Positions 36,910 through 47,597 of a DNA stretch of 64,000 nucleotides are shown here, one piece after another (the stretch's first letter is position 1; each line of letters opens with the position of its first letter). The translations under genes were made by a program, and so were the position numbers. The DNA lies in assembly GCF_033439725.1 (NCBI RefSeq), contig NW_026944387.1, forward strand, positions 2,418,001 through 2,482,000. Direction: 5' to 3'. The DNA is from Neurospora tetraspora (lineage: Eukaryota; Ascomycota; Sordariomycetes; Sordariales; Sordariaceae). The notes under the pieces were generated by a model. It did no database searches. It was given only the letters and a program-made list of their open reading frames with translations, and was not told where the DNA came from.

Positions 36910-38021
36910 TTACATAAATGGCGGCAGGTAAAATGGGTAGCCAGCGTTCTTGACACGGAAGATGCTCAGGAGGAAGCTGTACACAAGCAGGATAACGCCG
37001 CTCCAAGCCCAGACTGTGATAACCTGGGACCTGGGATCGGCAATCCTGGGCACCTTGACGGCCAAGGAGATGACCGCAAAGGAAAGAAGACCGTCTAATA
37101 AATCATCCAAAGTCAGCGATCCCGAAGGCAGACGGATAGGAGAGCTCACGAGAACTTACACAAAGCAGCAACAATCTGTGTCTCCAAGCCGTACTGGCTC
37201 TGAAAGCCAGCAGCGAAGTAGCTCACACCACCGCGCGGGTTGTTGGCAACATAGGGGACCTTGCGAATCTGGTTGAACATGTGACCGCTGGTAAACAGCA
37301 GGATAGCAATCAGAGTGAAGGCGGCCCAGACATTGCGGTTCTGGATCACGGGCACGACGTAAGGCCAGGCGACGTAGACGGCAGTCAAGCTACCGGTAAT
37401 CATGGTGAAGCTCACAGCCCACTTGAGGTAGTCGACAGGTCGCTTGACGGGAGGATGAGGGCGGCCATCAAGGTGGCGGACAAGCCAGGAGTGCACCATT
37501 TCGGCGGGAACGGGTCCATTGGTGAAGTCATAGCGGATTGGCTCGGGGCTAGCAGCAGCGTGGGGACCGGTAGTGGGAGGGAAGAAGAAGAGGACGGGAG
37601 CAGTTTGGAGGCCGAACTATTACAAGTTGTTAGCTTCTCTGTTTCTTCGAGAGTGAACTTAGCCACATACACCCATGAAGGTCTCTCTGCCTTCACCGAA
37701 ATCCAAAGAACCAAAAATAACACGAGACTCGCCAGACTTGTCGCCCTTGACCCAGCTCTTGGAGAGAAGCTCCCACTCAGGCTGGAATTCGCGGCAGAGC
37801 TGGCAGCCGTAGCGGGCATCGAGAGCTGTCAGGACAACGGCGACGCTATAATCGCGAGGGGCGGCAGTGAGAGACTTGAAGGAGGCATCGTTGAGCTTGA
37901 CGGGGGCGTGGGATGTCTGTTTGGCGTGGAACTCTGCGAATCGCTCCTCGGAGGACTTCTTAGCAGCAAACGATCCGGCCGCGAACAGCGACGCCGACAG
38001 GAAGGCGGGCAGCCAGCGCAT
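36910..38021 (-). CDS. ost3: Oligosaccharyltransferase OST3/OST6 subunit (330 aa)
   Basis: Thioredoxin-fold subunit of the ER oligosaccharyltransferase, which assists N-glycosylation of sites near cysteines. The model is complement(join(36910..37094,37160..37616,37671..38021)), 331 codons. A signal peptide (MRWLPAFLSASLFAAGSFAA) precedes a lumenal domain with the redox motif ARYGCQLCREFQPEW (C-x2-C). Four hydrophobic segments follow: WAVSFTMITGSLTAVYVAWPYV, VWAAFTLIAILLF, GLLSFAVISLAVKV and ITVWAWSGVILLVYSFLLS, the expected OST3/6 topology. Intron donors are GTATGT and GTAAGT. It is divergent from the coiled-coil gene. Fungi with one such gene use it for both OST3 and OST6 functions; whether a second exists cannot be seen here. 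Confidence 0.93.
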
Positions 38022-38679
38022 CTTGTCGAGCTTTGTATTTTAACCAGAGCAAAAGAGTGTTGTCGTGGGCAATTGTGACCGGCCAATTGCTTCCAATTCT
38101 CTCGATGTGGCCTCGTTGTCGTCGTCGGCGTCGTCGAGGTTGGTGATGGTGATGGTGATGGTTGTCGCTGAGGTTAAGCTTGGCGACCCAAGGTACAGCT
38201 AGCTGACGGGATACAGTGGACACAGCTCACTGGACAGCAGCACGGGCAGCTCCCAAACATCGAGGTGTCCAAGGTGTCCTCAAATGACATGCGTGTCCCG
38301 GTACGTACCTCCAGGTACCTCTCCCACCTGTGGAGCTCAAGCTGCCGGCTGGCAACAGCAAGGATGCGGCTCCATTTCCATCCAGTCTTTCCCCATTCTT
38401 CAGTGGGGCCGCACCAAGGCTAACCCTCTTCCGGAACATTGTTTACTTCAAGGTTTGGCGGGCAATCTGACCGTTGTTAGGTTGCTCTCGTCCTTTTGAC
38501 TTCGTCATTTTCAATACCACCCAACAACCACACCACCACTATCAACCCCGAATTCATACCAAAGCACGACAACAAAATATACAAGTTTCGAATTACAGGA
38601 TTGCGACCGTCAACATTACATTGCGTTTGACTTTACGCATTATTCTATTGCAGTAATAATTGCGCGCGTCTGCATCTCT
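38022..38679. promoter_or_regulatory. Divergent promoter region between OST3 and the coiled-coil gene
   Basis: 658 bp lie between opposing start codons. A short ACC/CAT-rich stretch near 38140-38160 is low complexity. No named promoter element stands out. Confidence 0.4.
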
Positions 38680-41026
38680 ATGCCTGCCAAACGCGTGTCG
38701 CCATGTGTAAACATGGATCCCGAACAGGTCAATTATAGCCCACCCTCGACGTCCGGTCCGCGCGCCCCCCTTCGTTGGCTAACAATGTGTCCCGATACAG
38801 AAATCAGAGAGGATGTTTGAGCTGGAGATGCGATACAAACAGGCTGTCCATCAGGCTGACCTGTTGGTTAGGGAGGAAGACGGGCGCCGAATGAAGCTGC
38901 GCAGCATGGTACTCCGCGATGATAACGTCACGCTAAAGGACCAGCTTGCGCACAAGGACATTCGCATCAAGATCCTCATACAACAAGCCGACGACGCTCG
39001 CCACCTAATAGAGTCTATTCAGCAACAATGCGCCCGACAGGAGAAGCAGATCCAGGCCCAAATCCGCGAGATCGCTCACCTTAAGGTAGGGCGGTGTGCA
39101 TGAATGCTAGCGCGGAAAAGTCGGACCAATGCTAACACCATGCGATAGGAGGAAATCGCAGCATTCAGCACAGTATCACAGGATTCCGCAAAGATCCTAT
39201 CCGAGAAACTTGCCCTAACACGCGAAGTCGCCGTCCTCAAGCCCGAAATCGAGCACCTCAAATCCCAATTGTCCCACCAAAAAGATGTCCTCGCCGAAAA
39301 GTTGGCACTAGAACGCCAACTAAACACGCTGGAAGTCGAGCTCGCCAATGAGAAGCGCGCTGCGGAAAAGGCCGCTCAAAAGCAGGAGCGATATACCAAG
39401 GAAGAAGAGGAACTCCGAAAACAGGTCCGCGAACTCGAAAAGGAACTCAACAAGGAGAGAAAGGCAGCACAAAAGGGTGGCGATTCCCAACAACAAGTCA
39501 AGGCCCTTCGAGAACAACTAGCGACGGCGGAAAAGAAGTTTGCTTCGGAAAAGTCCAAGATGGAACAGGCGACGAAGGCTCAAGTGGAAAAGTCTACGGA
39601 GATGGAGGAAGAGGTCGAACAGCTCAGAGAGAAGCTTGCCGAGACAGAAAAAGCATTAGCAGCTGAAAAGCGGGCAGCTCAACGCAAAGCGAAAAACCAG
39701 GAGACCAAGGAATCCGTATCGGAGGACGAACTCGCGGCATTACAGGAACAATTCGACGAGTTGAAGCAGGCTCTGGCGGAGGAAAAGAAGGATAAGGAGA
39801 GGTTACGAAAAGAGAGTCAGCAAGCGATCGCCGAGGCCGAAGTACGACAAGCAGCAACGGACGAAAAGCTGGATAAGTTCAGGACCAAACTTCATGAGGC
39901 CAAGGAGGAACTCAAAAAGTGCAAAGCCGATCTGGAAAAGGCCCGAGAGAAGGCAGCAAAGGCGGCGCTGGTAACGACAACCACGATACCGACTAAGAAG
40001 GCGGCGGCGAAGGTTGCGGGCAAGAAGAGACGTGCGGATGAGGCGTTGCTGGAGGAAACGGCCCTTGGTACACCGGGCGCAGCCGACAGACCGAAGCGTC
40101 CTCTTAAGAAGAGGGGATTCGACCCATCGGACATGGTCCAAAAGTCCACATTTTCCATCACGCCTTTCCTCAACAAGACGCTGAACCCAGACGGAACGAC
40201 CAACGAGGATGCACCGGCGGTGGCTGAGGGCGCGGCTGAGACTGAAGCTGCGCCTAAGCCTACGCCCGCGCCAGCGGAGGATTCCCTCATGGAACTTGGT
40301 GATGACTCCGTCTTAGCACATCTTCGCCCAACAGGAAATACACCAACCGAGGCAAAGGTTACCGAGCAGATAGAAAAAGCCGGCGGCAGTGCGCCAGAAA
40401 ATGAGGCAGGGGAGGAGAGCAGCAGCAAACCGGAGGAGAAGGCGAAGAAGGGCCGTGGCAAGGTCAAGGCCCTAAAACCGCTCGCAGCCTCGGTAGCGTC
40501 AAAGAAGGGTCCGATCAAGGTATCGAAACTGAAGATCAACAAAGTACCACGCGCTGCGGAAGCTGTGTCAGAAAAGTCAACAGAAGAAAACGGCGAATCT
40601 TGGACCGAGCCCCAGCCAGAAACCAGCAAACCGGCCCCCAAGAAACCCGAACTCAAGCCCAAAACCAAGCCCTCATCAGCACCCACATCCGAGTCCGAGC
40701 AGCAGCAGCCCATCGCCTCTCAACAAGCGGCACCGCTTCAAAAGAAGAAGAAGCGCAAACTGCTCGGTAACACCAGCAAGACCACGCTCTTCGATAACGA
40801 CGATGAGGGCGAGCGAGTCGACACCAGTATCCTTCCCGGGAAAGGCAAAGCGGTGGCCGCAGTCACGGGGAAGGCGATGGCGAAGAGGGTGGTGGCGCCC
40901 GGTGGAAAGACCATGGTGGGTAAAGTGCATATTGCTGGAGGGAGTAAGAATCCTTTTGGGAAGGTGGATAAGTTTAGCCCGCTCAAGAAGGATCGTAGGG
41001 GTGTTAATGCTAGCTTCTTGCATTGA
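38680..41026 (+). CDS. Long coiled-coil protein of unknown function (736 aa)
   Basis: The model is join(38680..38727,38801..39085,39149..41026), 737 codons. Exon 2-3 splicing is clear (GTAGGG donor, GCTAAC branch, GATAG). The first exon (MPAKRVSPCVNMDPEQ) is less sure because its donor is GTCAAT; without it the first Met is at 38813. Residues about 20-335 are almost continuous heptad-rich coiled coil full of Glu, Lys, Gln and Arg. The rest is low-complexity, rich in Lys, Pro, Ala and Glu, with basic clusters (KKAAAKVAGKKRRADE, LQKKKKRKLLG) that look like nuclear localisation signals, and a conserved-looking C-terminus ending NPFGKVDKFSPLKKDRRGV. I do not recognise the family; nuclear or spindle structural roles are guesses. 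Confidence 0.8.
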
Positions 41027-41553
41027 TCTGGATGGTTTAGGACCAGCCGGTCGTTGTTGCTTTGATGCGAAGGGATGGGTGGTTGTTATGGGCTCATGGT
41101 TTGTTTGGCTATATAGTGTGCATATGGCATCTGGGATGGAAGCATTTTTCTGGCGTCTAGCTGGCGGTCTAGGACTCGGTGTTTATGGAGTTCAGTTAGT
41201 CGATGGCATCGCCAGGCATGGTATGGCATGACGAGTAAGAGTACGATTACGTGCATAGTTCAGGATTCTTTTCTGTAGGGCATACACATACATCAACAAG
41301 GTAGGCGGTTTACGGAAGCAATTCATGATTCATGTCATATCAAAAGAGAACCGGAAGGGTTGTGATACCGTGTATTGATTTCATTGACTCATGACCGAGG
41401 CTTTCCCTTATTTCTTTAGCCTCTATTTTCTCATCACCTCAACTTTTATCTAGACCACCCTGACCCCTTTTAGACAACATTACAACTCCTCCCTCCCAAC
41501 CCATCCACACTACAACCCATTATCCCCCCCAGATCCCTTTTCCCTTACACACC
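41027..41553. other. Convergent 3' flanks, no gene seen
   Basis: The coiled-coil gene and the RING/ankyrin gene converge here. The right half is pyrimidine-rich. It presumably holds both 3' untranslated regions; I see no separate feature. Confidence 0.5.
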
Positions 41554-42429
41554 CTAATCAAACAAACCCCCCACCGCCATCTCCGCCCACCGCCCCCCAA
41601 CCTCTCCACAAACCTCCTTCACACTCCGTCCCCTCTCATCCCTCACCCACCTCACATCCTCCTCCGCACCCACCTCCGCCCTCCTCTCCCCCACCCCAAC
41701 CCCATTAGCAACCTGCACCACCTCAGCCGGGAACACCTCGGTCGGCAGTCCACTGCCCAACCAAAGCAACAACCAAAACACCTCCTCTCTTCCATTCTCC
41801 ACGGCCAAATGCAACGCCGTCTTCCCCTCGTTCAGCGGGTCGCGGAAGGTGAGGAGTTCGCTTGGTGTGATGGTGGTTTCCTCATCTTCTGAAGCGGCAA
41901 CGTCCGTCAACAGCTCGATGATCCCCGCGAAATCGCCTTCAGAGGCCATGGTGTGCATCGCCCTCGCCGGCCTGGCCGACGGGTTAGAGGAGAGGTAGGC
42001 TTCTTCGGTTAGGGCAGGTAAGATGTCGAGGGAGGACTGAAGCCCGCCTTCGTTGTGGTATTGGGTGAGGATTGCGAGGCCGGAGGAGGTGGGGAGGATG
42101 GGGTTTGTTGCGCTTATGGGCACCGAAGGTTGGTTAGATGAAGAAGAAGAGGAGTTGGTAGGGAGGTAGGTGTTGCAAGAGGGACAGCGGAGGGAGAGGG
42201 CCACGGAAGAGGAGAGGTCCATTAGGCATTGCCAGTGGTAGTGGCAGTTGCAGGGGAGGACGAGGTCGTCGGGGATTTGTTGGGGTTGGCTTGGTTGGCC
42301 TGATGGGTGAGAGGAGGAGGAGGGGCCGCCGTTATCCATGTTGTCGTCGTCGTCGGAGTCCTGGTCTAGGTCGTAGTCGGGGCCGACTTCGAGGTAGAGA
42401 GGTTCCTCGCAGGCTTTGCAGACGGACAT
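41554..42429 (-). CDS. RING-like and ankyrin-repeat protein (291 aa)
   Basis: A single-exon frame from ATG at 42429 to TAG at 41554. Cys/His spacing suggests a RING-type zinc site: C4-x2-C7, then after an acidic Ser/Pro/Gln-rich loop C60-x-C62/H63, H65-x2-C68, and C82-x2-C85. The loop between the first and second ligand pairs is unusually long. Around residues 200-230 the sequence GKTALHLAVENGREEVFWLLL is an ankyrin repeat. A RING plus ankyrin layout suggests a ubiquitin ligase, but this is inference; only one or two ankyrin units are visible. The 3' half has strong C/G strand asymmetry in the DNA. Fungal homologues of this kind are usually annotated as hypothetical. Confidence 0.75.
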   Translation of the reverse strand: MSVCKACEEPLYLEVGPDYDLDQDSDDDDNMDNGGPSSSSHPSGQPSQPQQIPDDLVLPCNCHYHWQCLMDLSSSVALSLRCPSCNTYLPTNSSSSSSNQPSVPISATNPILPTSSGLAILTQYHNEGGLQSSLDILPALTEEAYLSSNPSARPARAMHTMASEGDFAGIIELLTDVAASEDEETTITPSELLTFRDPLNEGKTALHLAVENGREEVFWLLLWLGSGLPTEVFPAEVVQVANGVGVGERRAEVGAEEDVRWVRDERGRSVKEVCGEVGGRWAEMAVGGLFD

Positions 42430-43435
42430 TTTGGTGGTGGGTGTGGGTTTAATGATATCTGGTAGGGCGTTAGTGAGTGATCACTGATGAGGCACAGTGA
42501 GTATGGGATGAGATATGGTGACTTACCTTGGGAAAGAAGTGAGATAGTGACTTTGTGATTATCACTTGTTGAAGCAACGCGCGTTTAGAGGCGTCGTAAT
42601 CCCGGGTTTCAAGTTGTCGTAAAACCCCAGTGATTTGCTGAAAAGGTTTCGGGTTGTTGTGGCTTAGACAGACGTGAGGTTATCCCGAGGATGCGAATGG
42701 AAGAAAAGGGAAGTAAAATTCTCTACGGACTGTTAGTGAGGTACAGGGTCCTGGCGCTCAGGGGTCGGGTCGCAGTGATCCACCCATGCATACGTGGAGC
42801 CGAGGTATCATTGTGAGTCCCGCACAAGTTCAGGCTTAACAGAACTCCCAACCCAAACGGAAGCCTGGCGGTGGTTTCAGGGTTCCCATGCAAGTGGAAA
42901 AAGTCGCCAGGGTTATCGCTGGGCTGGCTGCCTGAAGCATGGCTGATTGGGCCGCGAGGGCGTTACGCAGCTCCCTTTCTGGGCAAAAGCTGGGCGATTA
43001 CATCAGGCTGCTTCTGGGACCTGCTGTTAGTGCTTGTCTCAATTGCGATGGCGTCCCCGCCCCCGCCAGCCGTTCCTTGACGCCTGTAGCGGCCATGCTC
43101 TTTTGAGCTTCGCTTCTTCGGCCGACGACGCATGGAACGGGAGGAGGAACAAGGCACTTCATTGATGGTTAACAGCAAGAACTCCGGCTGGCCCAGGCAT
43201 TCATACAAATAACATCCACTCCCCTTTTCCGCCAGACCATCCCGTCATCACCAGCACCGCCTACACTACACCGATTAGGAAAATAATCTAATACTGACGA
43301 CCGCATTGGGCGTCTTCATTACTTTTGTTAATAGAGGGTTTCTCTCTTACCACGGTTCCCGCCGGATATCACGCCATTTATCACCAAGAGGAGTGATTCC
43401 CGACCGACCCCTTTTTGACATCACCATCCGCAATC
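42430..43435. promoter_or_regulatory. Divergent intergenic region upstream of fimbrin
   Basis: The RING/ankyrin gene and fimbrin diverge from this 1-kb stretch. The open frames within it have no gene-like features. It should contain both promoters. Confidence 0.4.
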
Positions 43436-45655
43436 ATGAATGTCCTCAAGATCCAGAAGTAAGAACATGGCGAGCCTCCAAAAGCTACAGACGACGTGCG
43501 CAATAGCAGAATATAGCTAATGGAACTAGGAAATTCCCTCAACTACAACAGAGCGACATCTTCGGGTTGGCCGATGCCTTCCGCAAGCTCGACGTAGACG
43601 ATAAGGGGTACATTGACGAGACCACCGCCATCAAGGCCACCCAGGCCAGCGAGCGCCAGCCCTACGATGCCGTCCGCGCAGCCCTCAAAGACGTCGGTCT
43701 TGACGCCTCGCGCCGTGTAGAACTCGAAGATTACGTTGGGGTAAGCCGAAGCCTTCCTCCAAGCTCCCCCGCAACAGTCGAGAGGGGTCGCATCACCACC
43801 ACATGTTGAAGGCCACCCAGGTCGCATTCAATATAATACCGCTCATCGAAGATTTGGCTGACAAACTCGACTCTCTAGCTCGTCGCCAAGCTCCGCGAAG
43901 GTCCCGGCAGCGCCGCCGCTGCTCCCTCGACCCCCGCTTCTGTCATCGCCCAGCGGACGGGAGGCGCTACTCCTAGTCACGCCTCGAAGCCATCTATCGG
44001 TGGCGCCGGCAAGATCTTCGTCCAAGGCTCGAACGCTAACATCACCCACACCATCAACGAAGATGAACGTACCGAATTCACGCGCCACATCAACGCCGTC
44101 CTTGCGGGCGACCGCGACATCGGCAACCGCCTGCCCTTCCCGACCGACACTTTCGAGATGTTCGACGAGTGCAAGGATGGTTTGGTCTTGGCCAAGCTCA
44201 TCAACGACAGCGTTCCCGACACCATCGATGAGCGTGTACTAAACATGCCCGGCAAGAAGACCAAGAACCTCAATGCGTTCCAGATGACAGAAAACAACAA
44301 CATTGTTATTGAGTCGGCAAAGGGTATTGGTTGCTCGGTCGTCAACATTGGTAGCTCTGATATCATTGAGGTCAAGGAGCATCTTATCCTGGGCCTTATG
44401 TGGCAGATTATCCGCAGGGGCTTGCTCAGCAAGATCGATATCAAGCTCCACCCCGAGCTCTACCGCCTTCTCGAGGAGGACGAGACCCTCGAGCAGTTCC
44501 TCAGACTCCCTCCTGAGCAGATTCTCCTCCGCTGGTTCAACTACCACCTCAAGGCCGCCGGCTGGCCCAGGAGGGTAGCCAACTTCTCGTCCGACGTCAA
44601 GGATGCCGAGAACTACACCGTCCTTCTCGCTCAGATCGGTTCCGAGTACGGCTGCACGCGGGCGCCTCTGCAGACGCGCGACCTCCATCAGCGGGCTGAG
44701 GAGGTTCTCCAGAACGCCGACAAGCTCGGTTGCCGCAAGTTCCTTTCTCCCTCTTCGCTCGTTGCCGGTAACCCCAAGCTCAACCTCGCTTTCGTTGCCA
44801 ACCTCTTCAACACACATCCTGCCCTCGACCCTATTACTGAGGAGGAGAAGCTCGAGGTTGAGGACTTTGATGCTGAAGGCGAGCGCGAGGCCCGTGTGTT
44901 CACCCTGTGGCTCAACAGCTTGGACGTCAACCCCGCCGTTCAGTCCTTCTTCGACGATCTCCGCGACGGTAGCGTTCTCCTACAAGCATATGACAAGGTT
45001 ATTAAGGGATCCGTCAACTGGCGCCACGTCAACAAGGCTCCCGCGCATGGCGGTGAGATGCTGCGCTTCAAGGCCGTCGAGAACACCAACTATGCGATCG
45101 AGCTGGGTAAGCAGAACGGCTTCTCCCTGGTCGGTATCCAGGGTGCCGATATCACTGATGGTCAGCGCACCTTGACACTGGGTCTCGTCTGGCAGCTGAT
45201 GCGCAAGGACATCACCCTTACCCTGCACGGTCTGGCTCAGCGCCTCGGCAAGCGTGAGATCACGGATGCGGAGATGGTCAGATGGGCTAACGAGATGAGC
45301 CGCAAGGGCGGCCGCAACTCGAGCATCCGCTCGTTCAAGGACCCTGCCATTGGCTCGGGTATCTTCCTGTTGGATGTGCTTAATGGCATGAAGAGCAACT
45401 ATGTCGATTACGACTTGGTTACTCCCGGCAAGACTGATGATGATGCTTACCTCAACGCCAAGCTCAGTATCAGCATTGCCAGAAAGATGGGCGCCACTAT
45501 CTGGCTGGTGCCAGAGGATATCTGCCAGGTGCGCAGCCGCTTGGTCACGACCTTTATCGGTAAGTTACTCCTTTGACTATTAGGCTTCAATTTGCGCGAC
45601 CGGACTAACACATGGGCTAGGTTCGTTGATGGCTACTTATGAGAAGATGCAGTAA
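43436..45655 (+). CDS. fim: Fimbrin (plastin), actin-bundling protein (649 aa)
   Basis: Cross-links actin filaments in endocytic patches and at the growing hyphal tip. The model is join(43436..43458,43530..43740,43879..45559,45621..45655), 650 codons. The start MNVLKIQKKFPQL resembles yeast Sac6. An EF-hand region follows at about residues 10-75 (KLDVDDKGYIDE, degenerate compared with a full calcium loop). Four calponin-homology domains in two actin-binding pairs then run to the end; visible CH signatures include DGLVLAKLINDSVPDTIDER, LLRWFNYHL, FTLWLNSLDV and DGSVLLQAYDKV. The last exon encodes only SLMATYEKMQ and rescues the conserved C-terminus that would be lost if intron 3 were read through. 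Confidence is high. Confidence 0.95.
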
Positions 45656-47208
45656 ATAACATAACGGGGAATGATGAACTGGTTTTACCTGAGATAACGG
45701 GGGATGAATATAAAGATACACCCTTGACAGGGCGATGGACTAAAAAGTTGAACTGGCGAATGGCCTTTACGAATGTTTATTTTCCTCTTGAAGCCAACAC
45801 CTCACCACTGCAAGCCGTATGACATTGAATGCACATTCGTCTTCAGGTACCTACTAAATTCGCGATACTGCACATCCCAAAGAAGTCCAACTGCCGCCAT
45901 ACAACTCCGAACCGTCAGCTGTTTGGTTACACAACCTGCAAATCCCAAGCCAATAAAGCCCGACTAAGTTGAGGCGCGGTGGCAACTTCAGCCCTATTGA
46001 ACTTGGAGATATATCTCCGGTTCATCCGACTTTCCCAGGCCAGGCCCTGCATATGTCATTTCCTCCACTTCCCTCTCCCCCTGGTACTCCACAGACCCCA
46101 TTCGCGAGCTTCCATGCACCGAACGAGCGGGACCTTTGCCTGAATCATTGACGGCGTCATGGCGTTGGGTTTTGTGGATTCTTGAAAGTTCCCAATGTTA
46201 GTATGTTTGAAGGGTTCAAACTGGTATGTTTGTAAGGAATAGTTGCTTTGTTCAAAGGAATTTTGAACATACATCACCACTCAGCCATTCAGAAGGAAAC
46301 TTGTCGAGCGTCTTGTTGTCTTCCCTTTGTTCCGTTTTGGTTAAATAACACCGTACGGGAGGGACCAATCCGGGAGAAGGAGGGGTGGACGGACGGCATT
46401 TCGCAACTCGGCCCTGAGAAAGCGAGAACGGAGCTTTGGATCTAGACTTTTCATTGAATCAGGAGATCTGCTCCGCATCTTTGCCGTCGCCGTCTCCGCG
46501 CCGCCGCACCGCGCCGCAAATAGTCAAAAGTCACAAGCAAATGCAGTATCACTTACATACAGTACTATACCATAACCCGTTCATCTCTTCTTTGACAAAA
46601 AGTCCGTCGATCCCATCCCGTTCGTCCCGCCCGCCCGCTTGTGTAAAGAAAGGATCCGCTTGATCCGGAGTTGGACGGAACTGGGCACTTGTGGTTTTCT
46701 AATTGGGCAAATCTTGTTTCTCTTGAATGTGATTGACGTCTTTCCCGAACGAAGGATCGCTCTCTTCATCTCTCTTATAAGAGTCTTTTGGATACAGTAC
46801 CCTGGCCTTTTATTCTTTCTTACTGTCCCTTCAAGGTCCAATGATACATCACACCGACCTTAATGGTATACCAACCGACAACGACCGGCATATCCACACC
46901 ACCTTTCGAGGTACAGTATTGCTGCCATCACCGAGATTAGGATTGCCCTGCAAGAAACGTTTCGATATCACGCGGCTATCCGTGCGACTTCGATCCGCTG
47001 GGGATCCACAATTCAAAGGGGACCATATTGTTCTTTTTGAACTTTCTCTATATCCGGACCTCTCTTCTGAAGGAGGAAATCTTTCACCGATACTTCGAAA
47101 TCAACTTGATCATATCTGGTCCTCGAAAAGTCACGAAAGCGACTGACGACAAGAGGCCATAACTCTGGAACAACCCACCACCAACCCAACGCCAGTTCCC
47201 CAAAACCC
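45656..47208. other. Intergenic region and probable long 5' leader of the acyltransferase gene
   Basis: 1.55 kb without a supported gene. Short frames exist, but none has splice structure or a domain. CT-rich and TTCT segments near 46700-46830 are typical of filamentous fungal promoters. Confidence 0.45.
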
Positions 47209-47561
47209 ATGGAAACCATGGAATTCACATCCAGCAGCTACCCGGCGCCAGTACCAGCAGTGCCAACGCCAATCGGGCACCTCAAAGCGCGAACAAAACG
47301 CCCATCTATCAAGCCATCATCATCATCAGCTTCATCACCAACATCAAACAACATCTTTACCACCAACGGCAAACCCAAAAACATGCTTGTCGAGCGGCCC
47401 TTCTTCTTTTTGCCAACGCCTGATCAGAGTCCACATTTATCTCAAGAAGAGGAGAGTGATGGTGACGGAGGAATTTCTCCATTAGACAGCAGCGCCAGCA
47501 GCCGGACCGGACCGCCAAATGAGAAAGCAGCAGCAGCAACAAGGAATGATCTTGGTTCAAG

Positions 47562-47597
<36 letters not shown>

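Noticed and set aside
38728-38800. An alternative first exon ending at CCAT before GTGTAA in the coiled-coil gene
   Set aside because: Joining it to the exon at 38801 makes an immediate TAA stop; the GTCAAT donor is weaker by consensus but keeps the frame.
44158-45576. Fimbrin read as one frame ending GKLLL
   Set aside because: That end reads into intron 3; splicing GTAAGT to CTAG restores the conserved C-terminus with stop at 45653-45655.
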